A DNA stretch of 64,000 nt, taken from positions 62,001 to 126,000 of the forward strand of contig NZ_JAQZAN010000006.1 of the NCBI RefSeq assembly GCF_028737255.1, written 5' to 3'. How positions within the stretch are numbered: position 1 is the stretch's first letter; every line of letters begins with the position of its first letter. A model generated the notes under the pieces. The model was not told the DNA's origin. It saw only the letters and a list, made by a program, of their open reading frames with translations, and searched no databases. The DNA comes from Actinomycetospora straminea (lineage in GTDB: Bacteria > Actinomycetota > Actinomycetes > Mycobacteriales > Pseudonocardiaceae). Both the position numbers and the translations under genes were made by a program. Of this stretch, positions 21,334 to 31,922 are shown piece after piece.

Positions 21334-22215
21334 TCAGCGGACGACGGCGAGGTCCGGGGTGGAGACGTCGTAGACCGTGCCGGGGCGGGTGAGCAGGGCG
21401 CCCAGCACCGCGGCCTTGCGCTCGTTGTCCGCGTCGGCGCCCCAGCGGACCTCGCGGCCCCCGGTGAGCACGAACCCGACGTCGTAGGGCCCCGTGGCCC
21501 GTACCTCGACGAGGTCGGTGCGCAGCGACACGGGCAGGGCGACGACGACGTCGGCGGCGGCGCGGGTGCCCGGCTCGTCGGGCGAGGGCAGGATCCCGGG
21601 CGGGAGCACCAGCGCCGGGACGCCCTCCGGGCGCTCGGACATCGTGCGGTAGCCGAAGCCCGTGGCGTCGACGAGCACGACCCCGCCGCCCGGGGCCGGC
21701 GTGGCGAGCACCGGCTCGCGCTCGGCGACGGTGACGACGAGGGTGCCGGGCCAGTCGCGGGACACGTCCACCGACGCCGTGCGGGGCAGGATGCGCACGC
21801 GCTGGGCGACGTCGTCGCCGTCGAGCCAGAGCAGCGAGGTGCCGGGAGCCACGGCCGCGGCGGTGCGCACGGCCTCGACCTGGTCGTCCGCGGCGCCGAC
21901 GACCTGTACCTCGCGGACGTCGAGCAGCGGCGAGAAGACCGTCAGCCACACCAGCGCCGCGACCACCAGCAGGCCCGCGGCCACGCCCGCCCACACCCCG
22001 CGGCGGCGCCGGGCCGTCGCGGCGACCGGCGTCCGCGGCCGGCGGGTCCGTCCCGGCGAACCGGCGGCCGGGCCCTCCGGGCGCGCTCCGGCGGCCCCGG
22101 TGCGGCGTTCGGCGCGGGCGCCCGACGCCGTGCGACCAGCCCGTCCCGCCCGCCCCGACCGGCTCGCCCGGCCGGTGCGGCCGGGACGTCCGGTGGGTCG
22201 GGCGGAGCCGCTCAC
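21334..22215 (-). CDS. ftsQ: Cell division protein FtsQ
   Basis: FtsQ is a bitopic membrane protein of the divisome core that bridges early and late division proteins. A long basic, Gly/Arg-rich cytoplasmic tail (about 85 residues) precedes one transmembrane segment, [20 protein letters not shown]. The POTRA domain then starts [15 protein letters not shown], and the FtsQ beta-domain carries [13 protein letters not shown]. Length is 293 residues. The GTG at 22215 overlaps the murC stop as GTGA, which fixes the start in keeping with the rest of the operon. Confidence 0.95.
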   Translation of the reverse strand: MSGSARPTGRPGRTGRASRSGRAGRAGRTASGARAERRTGAAGARPEGPAAGSPGRTRRPRTPVAATARRRRGVWAGVAAGLLVVAALVWLTVFSPLLDVREVQVVGAADDQVEAVRTAAAVAPGTSLLWLDGDDVAQRVRILPRTASVDVSRDWPGTLVVTVAEREPVLATPAPGGGVVLVDATGFGYRTMSERPEGVPALVLPPGILPSPDEPGTRAAADVVVALPVSLRTDLVEVRATGPYDVGFVLTGGREVRWGADADNERKAAVLGALLTRPGTVYDVSTPDLAVVR

Positions 22216-23732
22216 CGTGACCCGGCTCCCGGGCTGTCGGGCTGCTCGGAGGCCGCGGCCTGGGCCACCCGGCGCTCGAGCTCGCTGAGCACCTCGGGGC
22301 CGAGGACGGTGATGTCGCCGGCCCCCATGGTCACGACGAGGTCGCCGGGGCGGGCGAGGTCGGCGAGCAGCGCCGGCACCTGGCCCCAGGACGGCTCGTA
22401 GTGCACCTGCTCGGGCGGCAGCGTCAGCTGGCGGGCGATGAGCTCGCCGTTGACGCCGGGCTCGGGCTGCTCGCGGGCGCCGTACACGTCGAGCACCACG
22501 ACCTCGTCGGCGAGTGAGAGCGCGGCCCCGAACTCCGCGGCGAAGTCCCGGGTGCGCGAGTAGAGGTGCGGCTGGAAGGCGACGACGAGCCGTCCGCTCT
22601 CCCCCAGCACCGGGCGCGCGGCCCGCAGCTGCGCGGCGACCTTGGTGGGCGCGTGGGCGTAGTCGTCGTACACCCGCACCCCGGCTGCCGTGCCGCGGTA
22701 CTCGAAGCGCCGGCGCACCCCGTCGAACCCGGCGAGGCCGGCGAGCAGGCCGTCGAGCGGCGCGCCGAGGTCGAGGCCCGCGAGCAGGGCGGCGCAGGCG
22801 TTGAGGGCCTGGTGCTCGCCGGGGACGCCGAGGCGCAGCTCGTGCTCCTGCCCGGCGAGCGCGAACCGCAGCACCCCGGCCGAGCCCTCGGCGCGGTAGT
22901 CGAGCACGTGGAGGTCCTCGCGCCCGGTGGCGGCGCGGCCGTAGCGGCGCACCCGGACCCCGCCCTGCCCGGCGCGGTCGCCCAGCGAGGCGGCGCCCGG
23001 GTCGTCGGCGCACACCACCAGCGCGCCGCCCGGCTCGACGCGCGCGGCGAAGGCGTCGAAGACGGCCATGTAGGCCTCGGCGGTGCCGTGGTGGTCGAGG
23101 TGGTCGGGCTCGACGTTGGTGACGATCGCGACGGCCGGCGAGTAGGCGAGGAACGAGCCGTCGCTCTCGTCGGCCTCGGCGACGAAGACGTCGCCCAGCC
23201 CGTGGTGGGCGCTCGAGCCGGAGGCCAGCAGGTCGCCGCCGATCATGAACGACGGGTCCTCGCCGCACGCCTGCAGCGCCACGACGAGCATCGAGGTGGT
23301 CGACGTCTTGCCGGCGCTGCCCGAGACGCAGGCCGCGCGGTGGTCGGCCATGAGCTCGGCGAGCACCGAGGACCGGTGCAGTACCGGGATGCCGCGCGCC
23401 GCGGCCTCGAGGAGCTCGGGGTTGTCCGGGTCGGCCTGGTGCACGGCCTTCGTCGTCACCAGCGCCGTCGGGCCGCCGGGCAGCAGGTCGAGGTTGTGCG
23501 CGTCGTGGCCGACGGTCACCTCGGCGCCGAGGGTGCGCAGCGCCAGCACCGCCCGGGAGTCCTTGGCGTCGGACCCCGACACCATCGCCCCGCGCGCGAG
23601 CAGGATGCGCGCGATGCCGCTCATCGCGGCGCCGCCCGCCCCGATGAAGTGCACCCGCGAGAGCAGGCGGGGCAAGGGCGGCACGACGGAGTCCGCCGCG
23701 ACGTGCTGCTCCTGCTCCACCTGCTCGGTCAT
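22212..23732 (-). CDS. murC: UDP-N-acetylmuramate-L-alanine ligase
   Basis: MurC adds L-alanine to UDP-MurNAc using ATP. The protein of 506 residues shows the N-terminal [14 protein letters not shown], the ATP loop [13 protein letters not shown] near residue 141, [25 protein letters not shown], and the C-terminal [10 protein letters not shown]. In most bacteria the loop reads GTHGKTTTTSM; here the histidine position is alanine, while the key lysine and threonine remain. The ATG at 23732 overlaps the murG stop (ATGA). Confidence 0.97.
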   Translation of the reverse strand: MTEQVEQEQHVAADSVVPPLPRLLSRVHFIGAGGAAMSGIARILLARGAMVSGSDAKDSRAVLALRTLGAEVTVGHDAHNLDLLPGGPTALVTTKAVHQADPDNPELLEAAARGIPVLHRSSVLAELMADHRAACVSGSAGKTSTTSMLVVALQACGEDPSFMIGGDLLASGSSAHHGLGDVFVAEADESDGSFLAYSPAVAIVTNVEPDHLDHHGTAEAYMAVFDAFAARVEPGGALVVCADDPGAASLGDRAGQGGVRVRRYGRAATGREDLHVLDYRAEGSAGVLRFALAGQEHELRLGVPGEHQALNACAALLAGLDLGAPLDGLLAGLAGFDGVRRRFEYRGTAAGVRVYDDYAHAPTKVAAQLRAARPVLGESGRLVVAFQPHLYSRTRDFAAEFGAALSLADEVVVLDVYGAREQPEPGVNGELIARQLTLPPEQVHYEPSWGQVPALLADLARPGDLVVTMGAGDITVLGPEVLSELERRVAQAAASEQPDSPGAGSR

Positions 23733-24889
23733 GCCCGCCTCCCGCTCGCGGTCGCGCGACGACCCGCCCGTCCTCCGGGGGCCGCCACCTCCAGCACCGT
23801 CCGCGCCAGTGTCTCGTCCGCCCCCGCGTGCCCCGAACGCCGGGCTGCCGCCGCGGTCTCGGCGAGCCGGTCGGGGTCCGTCGCGAGGCCCGTGACCAGC
23901 GACGCGACCTTCTCCCCGGTCAGCTCCGCGTCCGGCACCAGCACCCCGCCGCCGGCGTCGACGACGGGTCGCGCGTTGAGCGCCTGCTCGCCGTTGCCGT
24001 GCGGGAGCGGCACGTAGATCGCGGGCAGGCCGACCGTCGACACCTCCGCCACCGTCATCGCGCCGGCCCGGCACAGGGCGACGTCCGCGGCGGCGTAGGC
24101 GAGGTCCATCCGCTCGAGGTAGGGCACGGGGACGTAGCCGGGCGCCTCGACGGTGGGCTCGTGCGTCGGGCCGTGCGCGTGGAGCACCCACACCCCGGCC
24201 GCGGTGAGCGTGGGCACCGCGGCGGACACCGCCTCGTTCAGCGAGCGGGCCCCCTGCGAGCCGCCGAACACGAGCAGCACCGGCGCCTGCGGGTCCAGCC
24301 CGAAGTGCTCGCGGGCCTGCGCGCGCAGCCCGGCGCGGTCGAGGTCGGCGATGGCGCGGCGCAGCGGGATGCCGATGACGCGCGCGCCGGCGAGCCCGCT
24401 GCCCGGTACGGCGGCGACGACCTCGCGCGCGAACCGCGCCCCGACCTTGTTCGCGATCCCCGCCCGCGCGTTCGCCTCGTGCACGACGATCGGCAGGCGC
24501 ATCGAGGCCGCCGCGAGGTAGGCGGGCAGCGCGACGTAGCCGCCGAACCCGACGACGACGTCGGCGCCGACCTCGCGCAGCACCTGCCGCGTGCGGCGCA
24601 CCGAGCGGACGACGCGGTAGGGCAGGCGCGCGAGGTCGGCGCCCGGCTTGCGGGGCAGCGGCACCGGCGGGATGAGCTCGAGCGGGTAGCCGCGCGCGGG
24701 GATCAGGCGCGTGTCGAGGCCCTTCTCCGTGCCGAGCGCGGTCACCAGGGCGTCGGGGCGCAGGCGGCGCACGGCGTCGGCGGTGGCGAGGGCGGGCTCG
24801 ACGTGCCCGGCGCTGCCACCGCCGGCGACGACGACGGAGAGCGGGTGGTCCATCCGCCCATCGTCCGGGTCCGGGGTGCCGGCGTTCAC
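23729..24889 (-). CDS. murG: Lipid II-forming N-acetylglucosaminyltransferase MurG
   Basis: MurG transfers GlcNAc from UDP-GlcNAc to lipid I on the cytoplasmic face of the membrane. The protein shows [22 protein letters not shown] near the start, the acceptor-side [16 protein letters not shown], and the donor-binding [40 protein letters not shown] follows as a signature described here in part. I choose the GTG at 24889 because GGAGG stands six bases upstream and it overlaps the ftsW stop (GTGA), giving 386 residues. An ATG 12 codons later is the alternative and has a weak ribosome binding site. Confidence 0.96.
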   Translation of the reverse strand: MNAGTPDPDDGRMDHPLSVVVAGGGSAGHVEPALATADAVRRLRPDALVTALGTEKGLDTRLIPARGYPLELIPPVPLPRKPGADLARLPYRVVRSVRRTRQVLREVGADVVVGFGGYVALPAYLAAASMRLPIVVHEANARAGIANKVGARFAREVVAAVPGSGLAGARVIGIPLRRAIADLDRAGLRAQAREHFGLDPQAPVLLVFGGSQGARSLNEAVSAAVPTLTAAGVWVLHAHGPTHEPTVEAPGYVPVPYLERMDLAYAAADVALCRAGAMTVAEVSTVGLPAIYVPLPHGNGEQALNARPVVDAGGGVLVPDAELTGEKVASLVTGLATDPDRLAETAAAARRSGHAGADETLARTVLEVAAPGGRAGRRATASGRRA

Positions 24890-26202
24890 CGGCCCCCTCC
24901 CCGCGACCCGTCGCGCGGGCCGGGCCGCGCGGCGACCTCGGGCTCGGGCAGGCGCAGGGTGCGCGCGAGCCGGCCCTGGCCGTGGGCGCGCAGCACCCGC
25001 GCGGCCTCGGGCTCGTGGCGCGCGAAGTTGGCCAGCAGGCCGCCCGAGAGCAGGGCGAGCGCGAGCGACGTGCCGCCCGAGGACACCAGCGGCAGCGGGA
25101 TGCCGGTGACCGGCAGCAGGCCGACGACGTAGCCGATGTTGATGCAGGCCTGGGCCACCAGCCACACCGTCAGCGTCGCCGCGACGACGCGGATCCACGG
25201 GTCGACGCTGCGCGCGGCGATCCGCAGGCCCACGTAGGCCAGGGTGGCGAACAGGGCGATGACCGCGCCGGCGCCGACGAACCCCAGCTCCTCGCCGATG
25301 ATCGCGAAGATGAAGTCGTTGTCGGCGTTGGGCAGGTAGTCCCACTTCGCACGGCCCTGCCCGAGCCCGGCGCCGAACAGCCCGCCGTCGGCGAGCGAGT
25401 AGAGCGCCTGGCGGGCCTGGTAGGCCGGGCCGAGGGGGTCGGCGGTGTCCGGGTTGAGGAACGCGGTGATGCGGCTCTGCCGGTAGGTGGCGACGACGCC
25501 GAGCACCACCGCGGCGACGACGCCGCTGGAGACGATGAACGCCATCAGCCCCAGCGGCGCGCACGCGAACCACAGCAGGGCGAAGACGATGATCATCAAG
25601 GAGACGGTGGTGCCGAGGTCGGGCTGGAGGAGCACCAGCACGAGCACCAGCAGCGACACCGGCAGCAGTGGCATCAGCGCGGCGCGCCAGGTCCGCGGGT
25701 GCGGGCGGTGGCGCACGAGGACGTGCGCGCCCCACAGCGCGAGCGCGATCTTCGTCAGCTCCGAGGGCTGCAGCGACAGCCCGGCCACCCGGAACCAGCT
25801 CCGCGACCCGTTGACCATCGCCCCCAGGCCGGGGACGAGCACGAGCACGAGCAGGACGAGGCAGCCCGCGAGCAGCCACGGGCTGGCGGCGCGCAGCCGG
25901 CGCGGCGGCACCCGCAGGCCCAGCCAGAACAGGCCGAGCCCGATGAGCGCGAAGACGGACTGGCGGAAGAACACGCCGTACGACGAGCCGCCCGCCGCGT
26001 AGGCCGAGACCGCCGACGCCGAGAGCACCATGACGAGGCCCAGCGCGGTGAGCAGCCCGAACACCGCGAGCACGAGGTGCAGCGAGGTCAGCGGGCGCTC
26101 GAGCCACTGGTGCAGCGCGGAGCGGGCGGAGGCGAGGACACCGGGGCGCCCGCCCCGACCCGACCCGCGCGATCCCGCTCCCCGCCGGGTCGGCGCGCTC
26201 AC
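24886..26202 (-). CDS. ftsW: Septal peptidoglycan glycosyltransferase FtsW
   Basis: FtsW is the SEDS-family membrane enzyme that polymerises septal glycan together with FtsI. The 438-residue protein has about ten hydrophobic segments. Conserved SEDS motifs include [28 protein letters not shown] (with the catalytic aspartate), [11 protein letters not shown] and [11 protein letters not shown]. The N-terminal 35 residues are Gly/Arg/Ser-rich and cytoplasmic. GTG at 26202 overlaps the murD stop, and its own stop overlaps murG. Confidence 0.96.
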   Translation of the reverse strand: MSAPTRRGAGSRGSGRGGRPGVLASARSALHQWLERPLTSLHLVLAVFGLLTALGLVMVLSASAVSAYAAGGSSYGVFFRQSVFALIGLGLFWLGLRVPPRRLRAASPWLLAGCLVLLVLVLVPGLGAMVNGSRSWFRVAGLSLQPSELTKIALALWGAHVLVRHRPHPRTWRAALMPLLPVSLLVLVLVLLQPDLGTTVSLMIIVFALLWFACAPLGLMAFIVSSGVVAAVVLGVVATYRQSRITAFLNPDTADPLGPAYQARQALYSLADGGLFGAGLGQGRAKWDYLPNADNDFIFAIIGEELGFVGAGAVIALFATLAYVGLRIAARSVDPWIRVVAATLTVWLVAQACINIGYVVGLLPVTGIPLPLVSSGGTSLALALLSGGLLANFARHEPEAARVLRAHGQGRLARTLRLPEPEVAARPGPRDGSRGGGR

Positions 26203-27710
26203 GCCGCGCCGCCGCCGGGGGTGCCGGGCGTGCCGGACGGACCGGGCGTGTCCGGCGGGCCGTCCGGGACCGTCGCCGCGCCGTGCGGGCCGACCCCGCC
26301 GGCGACGGCGCGCGCCGCGGCCGCGAAGGCGTCCCCGCGCGCGGCGTAGTCGCGGAACATGTCCATCGACGCCGCCGCGGGCGCGAGCAGCACGGTGTCG
26401 CCCGGCCGGGCGAGCTCCGCCGCGGCGCGCGCCGCCCGGAGCATGCCCTCGTCCCCGGTGTCGTCCATGCCGCCAACCATGCCGCCATCGTCGCCCCCGC
26501 CCACGTCCCGGACGGGGACATCCGGGGCGTGTCGCGCGAGCGCGGCGGCCACGAGGGCGCGGTCGCGGCCCAGCACCACCGCCCCGGCGAGCCGCCCGCG
26601 GTGGGCGACGACCACGTCGGCGACGTCGGCACCCTTGAGCAGCCCGCCCGCGACCCACACCACGCGGTCGTGGGCGGCCAGCGACGCGGCGGCGGCGTGC
26701 GGGTTCGTGGCCTTCGAGTCGTCGACCCACCGGATCCCGCCGGCCTCGGCGACCACGGCGCCCCGGTGCGCGCCCGGCGCGACGGACCGCAGGCCCGCGG
26801 CGACGGCCTCCGACGGCACCCCGTGCGCGCGCGCCAGGGCGGCGGCGGCCAGCGCGTTCGCCTCGCCGGGTGGGCCGGGCGGGGCGATGTCGACGACGTC
26901 GGCGAGCCCGGTGCCGTGGCGGTCGCGCTCGCCGAAGGCGCGGTCGACGAGCGTGCCGTCGACGATCCCCAGCTCCCCCGGACCGGGCCGTCCCCGGGTG
27001 AAGCCGACGTGCACCGGCGCCGGCGCGGCCACGAGCAGCCCGGCCGCCGCGCGGTCGTCGATGCCCGCGACGGCGATCTCCCCGCGCAGCACCCGGGCCT
27101 TCGCGGCGGCGTAGGCGGCCATCGTCCCGTGCCAGTCGAGGTGGTCCTCGGCGAGGTTGAGCACCGCCCCGGCGTACGGGCGCACCGACGGCGACCACTC
27201 CAGCTGGAAGCTCGAGAGCTCGACGGCCAGCACCCGGTGCCCGGCGCGCAGCGCGTCGACCACCGGCAGGCCGATGTTGCCGCAGGCGACGGTGTCCTCC
27301 CCCGCCGCGCGCAGGATCGCCTCGAGCATCGTCGTCGTGGTGGTCTTGCCGTTGGTGCCGGTGACCGCGAGCCAGCGCGGCGGGCCGTCCGGGCACACGG
27401 CCGGGTCGTCGCCGAGCCACCACGCGAGCTCGGGCTCGCCGACCATCGGCACCCCGGCGGCGCGGGCCGCGAGCGCGAGCGGGGCGTCGGTGCGGAAGCC
27501 CGGGCTGGTGACGACGAGGTCGACACCGTCGGGCAGGGCGGTCAGGTCCCGGGTGCGCGTGACGTCCCGGTCGCCCAGCGCGTCGAGCTGGGCGGGGTCG
27601 CCGTCGCCGACGGTGACCCGGGCGCCGAGGTCGAGCAGCACGTCGACCACCGAGACCCCGGTCCGGCGCGCCCCGGCGACGAGGACGTGGCGGTCACGCC
27701 ACTCAACCAC
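26199..27710 (-). CDS. murD: UDP-N-acetylmuramoyl-L-alanine:D-glutamate ligase
   Basis: MurD adds D-glutamate to UDP-MurNAc-L-Ala. The protein (503 residues, on the long side) has an N-terminal Rossmann-like domain ([21 protein letters not shown]) and the ATP loop [13 protein letters not shown] near residue 120. [23 protein letters not shown] and a C-terminal domain with [19 protein letters not shown] follow. A Gly/Asp/Met-rich insertion ([19 protein letters not shown], about residue 400) interrupts the C-terminal domain where most MurD proteins have a short loop. The GTG start overlaps the end of mraY by eight bases. Confidence 0.96.
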   Translation of the reverse strand: MVEWRDRHVLVAGARRTGVSVVDVLLDLGARVTVGDGDPAQLDALGDRDVTRTRDLTALPDGVDLVVTSPGFRTDAPLALAARAAGVPMVGEPELAWWLGDDPAVCPDGPPRWLAVTGTNGKTTTTTMLEAILRAAGEDTVACGNIGLPVVDALRAGHRVLAVELSSFQLEWSPSVRPYAGAVLNLAEDHLDWHGTMAAYAAAKARVLRGEIAVAGIDDRAAAGLLVAAPAPVHVGFTRGRPGPGELGIVDGTLVDRAFGERDRHGTGLADVVDIAPPGPPGEANALAAAALARAHGVPSEAVAAGLRSVAPGAHRGAVVAEAGGIRWVDDSKATNPHAAAASLAAHDRVVWVAGGLLKGADVADVVVAHRGRLAGAVVLGRDRALVAAALARHAPDVPVRDVGGGDDGGMVGGMDDTGDEGMLRAARAAAELARPGDTVLLAPAAASMDMFRDYAARGDAFAAAARAVAGGVGPHGAATVPDGPPDTPGPSGTPGTPGGGAA

Positions 27711-28770
27711 CCGACGCCGCCAACCATTCGCTGTAGAACAGCCCGAGACCCAGGGCGCAGCAGATCGCCGCGAGCAGCCAGAACCGGATGATCACCGTCG
27801 TCTCGGCCCAGCCGGCGAGCTCGAAGTGGTGGTGGAACGGGGCCATGCGGAACGGCCGCCGTCGCGTCGTCCGGAAGACCGCCACCTGGATGACCACCGA
27901 CAGCGCCTCGACGACGAAGACCCCGCCGAGCACGACCAGCAGCAGCTCGGTGCGCGTGACCATGGCCAGGCCGGCGAACAGCCCGCCGAGCGCGAGCGAG
28001 CCCGTGTCGCCCATGAAGATCCGGGCGGGCGCGGCGTTCCACCACAGGAACCCGATGCACGCCCCCATGGCCGCGGCCGCCACCAACGTGATGTCGAGGG
28101 GATCCCGGACCTGGTAGCAGCCCGCCTCGATCTGCACGCCGCACGCGTTGCGGAACTGCCAGAACGAGACGATCAGGTAGGTCGCGAGCACCATCGCCGA
28201 CGTCCCCGCGGCGAGGCCGTCGAGCCCGTCGGTGAGGTTCACGGCGTTCGAGGCGGCCGTGACGATGAGGTAGCAGAACAGCACGAAGCCGATGGCGCCG
28301 AAGCCGACGACGGCGATGTCCCGGACGAACGAGAGGTTCGTCGAGACCGGTCTCAGGCCCTGTTCGTCGGGGAACTGCATCGCGAGCACGGCGAAGACCA
28401 CCGCGCTGACGAACTGCCCGACGAGCTTGGCCGTCTTGTTCAGGCCGAGGTTCCGCTGCCGGCGGATCTTGATGAAGTCGTCGAGGAAGCCGACGACCCC
28501 CAGCGCCGTCATCAGCATCAGCACCAGCAGGGCCGACGCCGAGATGGCGACGTCGCCGACCAGGTGCGCGGCCAGGTAGCCGACCCAGACCGCGGTGAGG
28601 ATCGCGACGCCGCCCATGGTCGGCGTCCCGCGCTTGCCGCGGTGGCTCTGCGGCCCCTCCTCGCGGATCTCCTGGCCGAACCCCTGGCGGATGAACAGCC
28701 GGATCACGTACGGGGTCAGGAGGATCGACACGGCCAGCGCGACCCCCGCCGCCACCAGCACGCCCCTCAT
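27703..28770 (-). CDS. mraY: Phospho-MurNAc-pentapeptide transferase MraY
   Basis: MraY moves phospho-MurNAc-pentapeptide onto undecaprenyl phosphate to form lipid I. This polytopic protein of 355 residues shows the conserved cytoplasmic loops: [10 protein letters not shown] near residue 46, GFLDDFIK (Asp-Asp active site) near residue 92, [12 protein letters not shown] and [11 protein letters not shown]. The signature [20 protein letters not shown] is near the C-terminus. The ATG at 28770 overlaps the murF stop. All catalytic aspartates are present. Confidence 0.98.
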   Translation of the reverse strand: MRGVLVAAGVALAVSILLTPYVIRLFIRQGFGQEIREEGPQSHRGKRGTPTMGGVAILTAVWVGYLAAHLVGDVAISASALLVLMLMTALGVVGFLDDFIKIRRQRNLGLNKTAKLVGQFVSAVVFAVLAMQFPDEQGLRPVSTNLSFVRDIAVVGFGAIGFVLFCYLIVTAASNAVNLTDGLDGLAAGTSAMVLATYLIVSFWQFRNACGVQIEAGCYQVRDPLDITLVAAAAMGACIGFLWWNAAPARIFMGDTGSLALGGLFAGLAMVTRTELLLVVLGGVFVVEALSVVIQVAVFRTTRRRPFRMAPFHHHFELAGWAETTVIIRFWLLAAICCALGLGLFYSEWLAASGG

Positions 28771-30242
28771 GGAGCTCCTCCCCCGTCTGCGGTCGGTGCC
28801 GACCCAGCGTCGACGAGCACGTCGGCGACGCGCTCCAGACCCGCCGACCGGGAGGCCTTGATGAGCACCACGTCACCCGGCGCCACGCCCGCGCGGACGA
28901 GCTCGGCGGCGGCCGCGGCGTCGGGCACGAGCTGCGAGTCGACACCCGCCGAGGCCGCCGCCTCGTGCAGCGGGCGCGCCCCGTCCCCGACGACCACCAG
29001 GCGCGCCACGCCGGTGCGGGCCACCTCGCGCCCGATCTCGGTGTGCGCGCGGGCCGTGTCGTCGCCGAGCTCGGCCATGACGCCGAGCACCGCGGTGTGC
29101 CGTCCACCCATCGCGCCCAGGGTGGCCAGCGCGGCGCGCATCGACTCGGGGTTGGCGTTGTAGGCGTCGTTGAGCACCCGCACGCCGTCGGGGCGCTCGG
29201 TGAGCTCCATGCGCCAGCGCGAGCGCGGCGCGGCGGTGGCGAGGCGCTCGGCGACGGTCGCGACGTCCATGCCGGCCTCGAGCGCGATCGCCGCGGCGGC
29301 CAGGGCGTTGTCGACGTGGTGGGCGCCGTGCAGGCCCAGGCGCACCGGGGCCTCGCCGATGGGCGTGACCAGGCGGAACGTCGCGCGCCCGGTGTCGTCG
29401 ACCACGACGTCGGCGGCGCGGACCGTGGCCTCCGGCGCGCGGCCGGTGTGCACGACGCGGGCCACGGTGCGCTCCCGCATCGCCGCGACGACCGGGTCGT
29501 CGGCGCCGAGCACGGCCACGCCGTCCGCCGGGAGGGCCTCGACCAGCTCGCCCTTGGCCTGGGCGATCGCCTCGCGCGAGCCGAACTCGCCGAGGTGCGC
29601 CGAGCCGACGTTGAGCACCGCCCCGATCCGCGGGGGCGCCACCCGGCACAGCGCGGCGACGTGCCCGCGGTTGCGGGCCGAGAGCTCGAGGACGAGGTGG
29701 CGGGTCGAGCGCGTGGCGCGCAGCGCGGTCCAGGGGTGGCCGAGCTCGTTGTTGAACGAGCCGGGCGGGGCGACGGTCTCGCCCAGCCCCTCGAGGAGGT
29801 GCGCGGTGAGGTCCTTGGTCGACGTCTTGCCCGACGAGCCGGTGATCCCGACGACGAGCAGCCCGCTGCCGGTCCGGGGGTCGGTGAGGACGTCGACGAC
29901 GTGGCGCGCCAGCAGGGCCAGCGCCGCGAGCACACCGGCGCCCGCACCGCCGGCGTCGGCGGCGAGGACGTAGGAGCCCGAGACCTCGTGCACCGACGGC
30001 ACGATCACCGCCGGCGCGTCGACCCCGCGGGCGGCGAGCACGCCGGCCGCACCGGCCGCCACCGCGGCGTCGACGAAGTCGTGGCCGTCGACGCGCTCGC
30101 CGGGCAGGGCGACGAACAGCCCTCCGGCGGTGACCGCCCGGCTGTCGAACTCGACGGTGCCGGTGACGCGCTCGTCACCGGTGGCCTGGTGCAGCCGCCC
30201 GCCGGTGGCCCGGGCGACGTCGGCGAGGGTCAGCTCGATCAC
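28767..30242 (-). CDS. murF: UDP-MurNAc-tripeptide:D-Ala-D-Ala ligase
   Basis: MurF completes the UDP-MurNAc-pentapeptide by adding D-Ala-D-Ala. The 491-residue protein has the MurE/F N-domain [20 protein letters not shown] and the ATP loop [14 protein letters not shown] near residue 134. The motifs [23 protein letters not shown] and [12 protein letters not shown] (typical of MurF) follow. The GTG at 30242 overlaps the murE stop. Nothing is unusual except the high Ala/Gly content shared by the whole operon. Confidence 0.97.
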   Translation of the reverse strand: MIELTLADVARATGGRLHQATGDERVTGTVEFDSRAVTAGGLFVALPGERVDGHDFVDAAVAAGAAGVLAARGVDAPAVIVPSVHEVSGSYVLAADAGGAGAGVLAALALLARHVVDVLTDPRTGSGLLVVGITGSSGKTSTKDLTAHLLEGLGETVAPPGSFNNELGHPWTALRATRSTRHLVLELSARNRGHVAALCRVAPPRIGAVLNVGSAHLGEFGSREAIAQAKGELVEALPADGVAVLGADDPVVAAMRERTVARVVHTGRAPEATVRAADVVVDDTGRATFRLVTPIGEAPVRLGLHGAHHVDNALAAAAIALEAGMDVATVAERLATAAPRSRWRMELTERPDGVRVLNDAYNANPESMRAALATLGAMGGRHTAVLGVMAELGDDTARAHTEIGREVARTGVARLVVVGDGARPLHEAAASAGVDSQLVPDAAAAAELVRAGVAPGDVVLIKASRSAGLERVADVLVDAGSAPTADGGGAP

Positions 30243-31846
30243 GCCGGACCACCGGCGCGCAGCGCCCGCTCCAGCTCCTCGACGTCGGAGAACGGGAGCT
30301 TCTCGTCCCCCACCTGCTGCCCGGTCTCGTGCCCCTTGCCCGCGACGACGACGACGTCGCCCGGCTGCGCGGCCGCGACGGCGGCACCGATGGCCGCGCG
30401 CCGGTCGCCGATCTCGTCGACGGCGGCGTCGGCGACCTCGCGGGCGCCCTCGAGCACCGCGGCACGGATGGCGGCCGGGTCCTCGCTGCGCGGGTTGTCG
30501 TCGGTGACCCAGAGGTGGTCGGAGAGCTGGGCGGCCAGCCGGCCCATCACCGGGCGCTTGGCGCGGTCGCGGTCCCCGCCGCAGCCCAGCACCGTCAGTA
30601 CCCGGCCCTCGGTCTGCGCGCGCAGCGTCTCGAGCAGGGCGGCGACGGCGGCGGGCTTGTGCGCGTAGTCCACGACGGCCAGGAACGGCTGGCCCGCCTC
30701 GACCCGCTGCATCCGGCCCGGCACGCGGACCTCGGCGAGGCCCCGGACGAGGACCTCCGGGTCGTGGCCGGCGGCGCGCCCGCAGGCCAGCGCGAGCAGG
30801 GCGTTGGTGACGTTGAAGGCGCCGGGCAGCCGCAGCGTCGCCGGCAGCACGAGGCCGTCGGGGCCGTGGACGGTGAAGCGCTGAGTGCCGTCGGGCAGGG
30901 CGACGACGTCCTCGGCGCGCCAGTCGGCGTCGGGCGCGCCGACGGTCACGGTGTGCTCCCGGACCAGGCGGCGCCCCCACGGCGAGTCGGTGCAGACCAC
31001 CTCGGCCGCCGAGCGCCCGTCGAAGAGCTTCGCCTTGGCGGCGAAGTAGTCCTCCATGTCGGCGTGGAAGTCGAGGTGCTCGGCCGAGAGGTTGGTGAAC
31101 GCGCCGACCGCGAACCGGGTGCCGGCGACCCGGCCGAGCGCGAGGGCGTGGCTGGAGACCTCCATCGCCACGTGCGTCGCGCCCTCGTCGGCCATGCGGG
31201 CGAGCAGGGCCTGCAGGTCGGGTGCCTCGGGCGTCGTGAACGCGCTGGGCAGGCGCCGCCCGGCGAGGCGGGTCTCGACGGTGCCGATGAGCCCGGTGCG
31301 GGCGCCGGCCGCCGCGAGCGCGGCCTCGAGCAGGTAGACGGTGGTCGTCTTGCCGCTGGTCCCGGTCACGCCGAGGACGTCGAGGCGCGTCGAGGGGTCG
31401 CCGTAGACGAAGGCCGAGGCCGGGCCGAGGGCACCCCGCGGGTCGGCGTGGACGAGCACGGGGACGCCCGCGGCGCGCAGGGCCGGGCGGGCGGCGCCGT
31501 CGGCGTCGGTGAGGACCGCCGCGGCTCCCCGCTCGAGGGCCTGGTCGGCGAAGTCGGCGCCGTGCGCGCGGGACCCCGGCAAGGCGGCGAACAGGTCGCC
31601 CGGGCGCACCTCGTGGGCCCGCAGCGTCGCGCCGGTGACGCGCACGCCGGCGTCCCCGACGATCTCCACCGGGGCCTGGACGGGCAGCGCCCCGGCGATC
31701 CGGTCGGCCACCTCGGTGATCACCACGGGGACCGTCCGCGCGGGCCGCAGGGGGCCGTGGTCGTCGCCGGAGGAGCCGCCGTCGACGGCCCGCCCCCGGA
31801 CGGGTCCGGCGGCGTCGTCGGTGGTCCTCGGTGGTGCGGCGGGCAC
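30239..31846 (-). CDS. murE: UDP-MurNAc-L-Ala-D-Glu:meso-diaminopimelate ligase
   Basis: MurE adds the third amino acid of the stem peptide. The motif DDNPRSED near residue 450 marks the meso-diaminopimelate-specific form, in contrast to the lysine enzymes, so this organism should have mDAP-type peptidoglycan fed by DapA. Also seen are RPGDLFAALPGSRAHG, the ATP loop VTGTSGKTTTVYL near residue 165, and NLSAEHLDFHADMEDYFAAK. The length is 535 residues including a 40-residue Ala/Gly/Arg-rich N-terminal extension. The GTG start at 31846 is the outermost possible; a start nearer VVITEVADRI cannot be excluded. Confidence 0.96.
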   Translation of the reverse strand: MPAAPPRTTDDAAGPVRGRAVDGGSSGDDHGPLRPARTVPVVITEVADRIAGALPVQAPVEIVGDAGVRVTGATLRAHEVRPGDLFAALPGSRAHGADFADQALERGAAAVLTDADGAARPALRAAGVPVLVHADPRGALGPASAFVYGDPSTRLDVLGVTGTSGKTTTVYLLEAALAAAGARTGLIGTVETRLAGRRLPSAFTTPEAPDLQALLARMADEGATHVAMEVSSHALALGRVAGTRFAVGAFTNLSAEHLDFHADMEDYFAAKAKLFDGRSAAEVVCTDSPWGRRLVREHTVTVGAPDADWRAEDVVALPDGTQRFTVHGPDGLVLPATLRLPGAFNVTNALLALACGRAAGHDPEVLVRGLAEVRVPGRMQRVEAGQPFLAVVDYAHKPAAVAALLETLRAQTEGRVLTVLGCGGDRDRAKRPVMGRLAAQLSDHLWVTDDNPRSEDPAAIRAAVLEGAREVADAAVDEIGDRRAAIGAAVAAAQPGDVVVVAGKGHETGQQVGDEKLPFSDVEELERALRAGGPA

Positions 31847-31922
31847 GAGCGCGAAGGCTACTCACCGTCCCCGCGAGTCCCACGCAGCCCCTGTGGCCTG
31901 CGGTGCTCCCCGGCGCCCCGCG

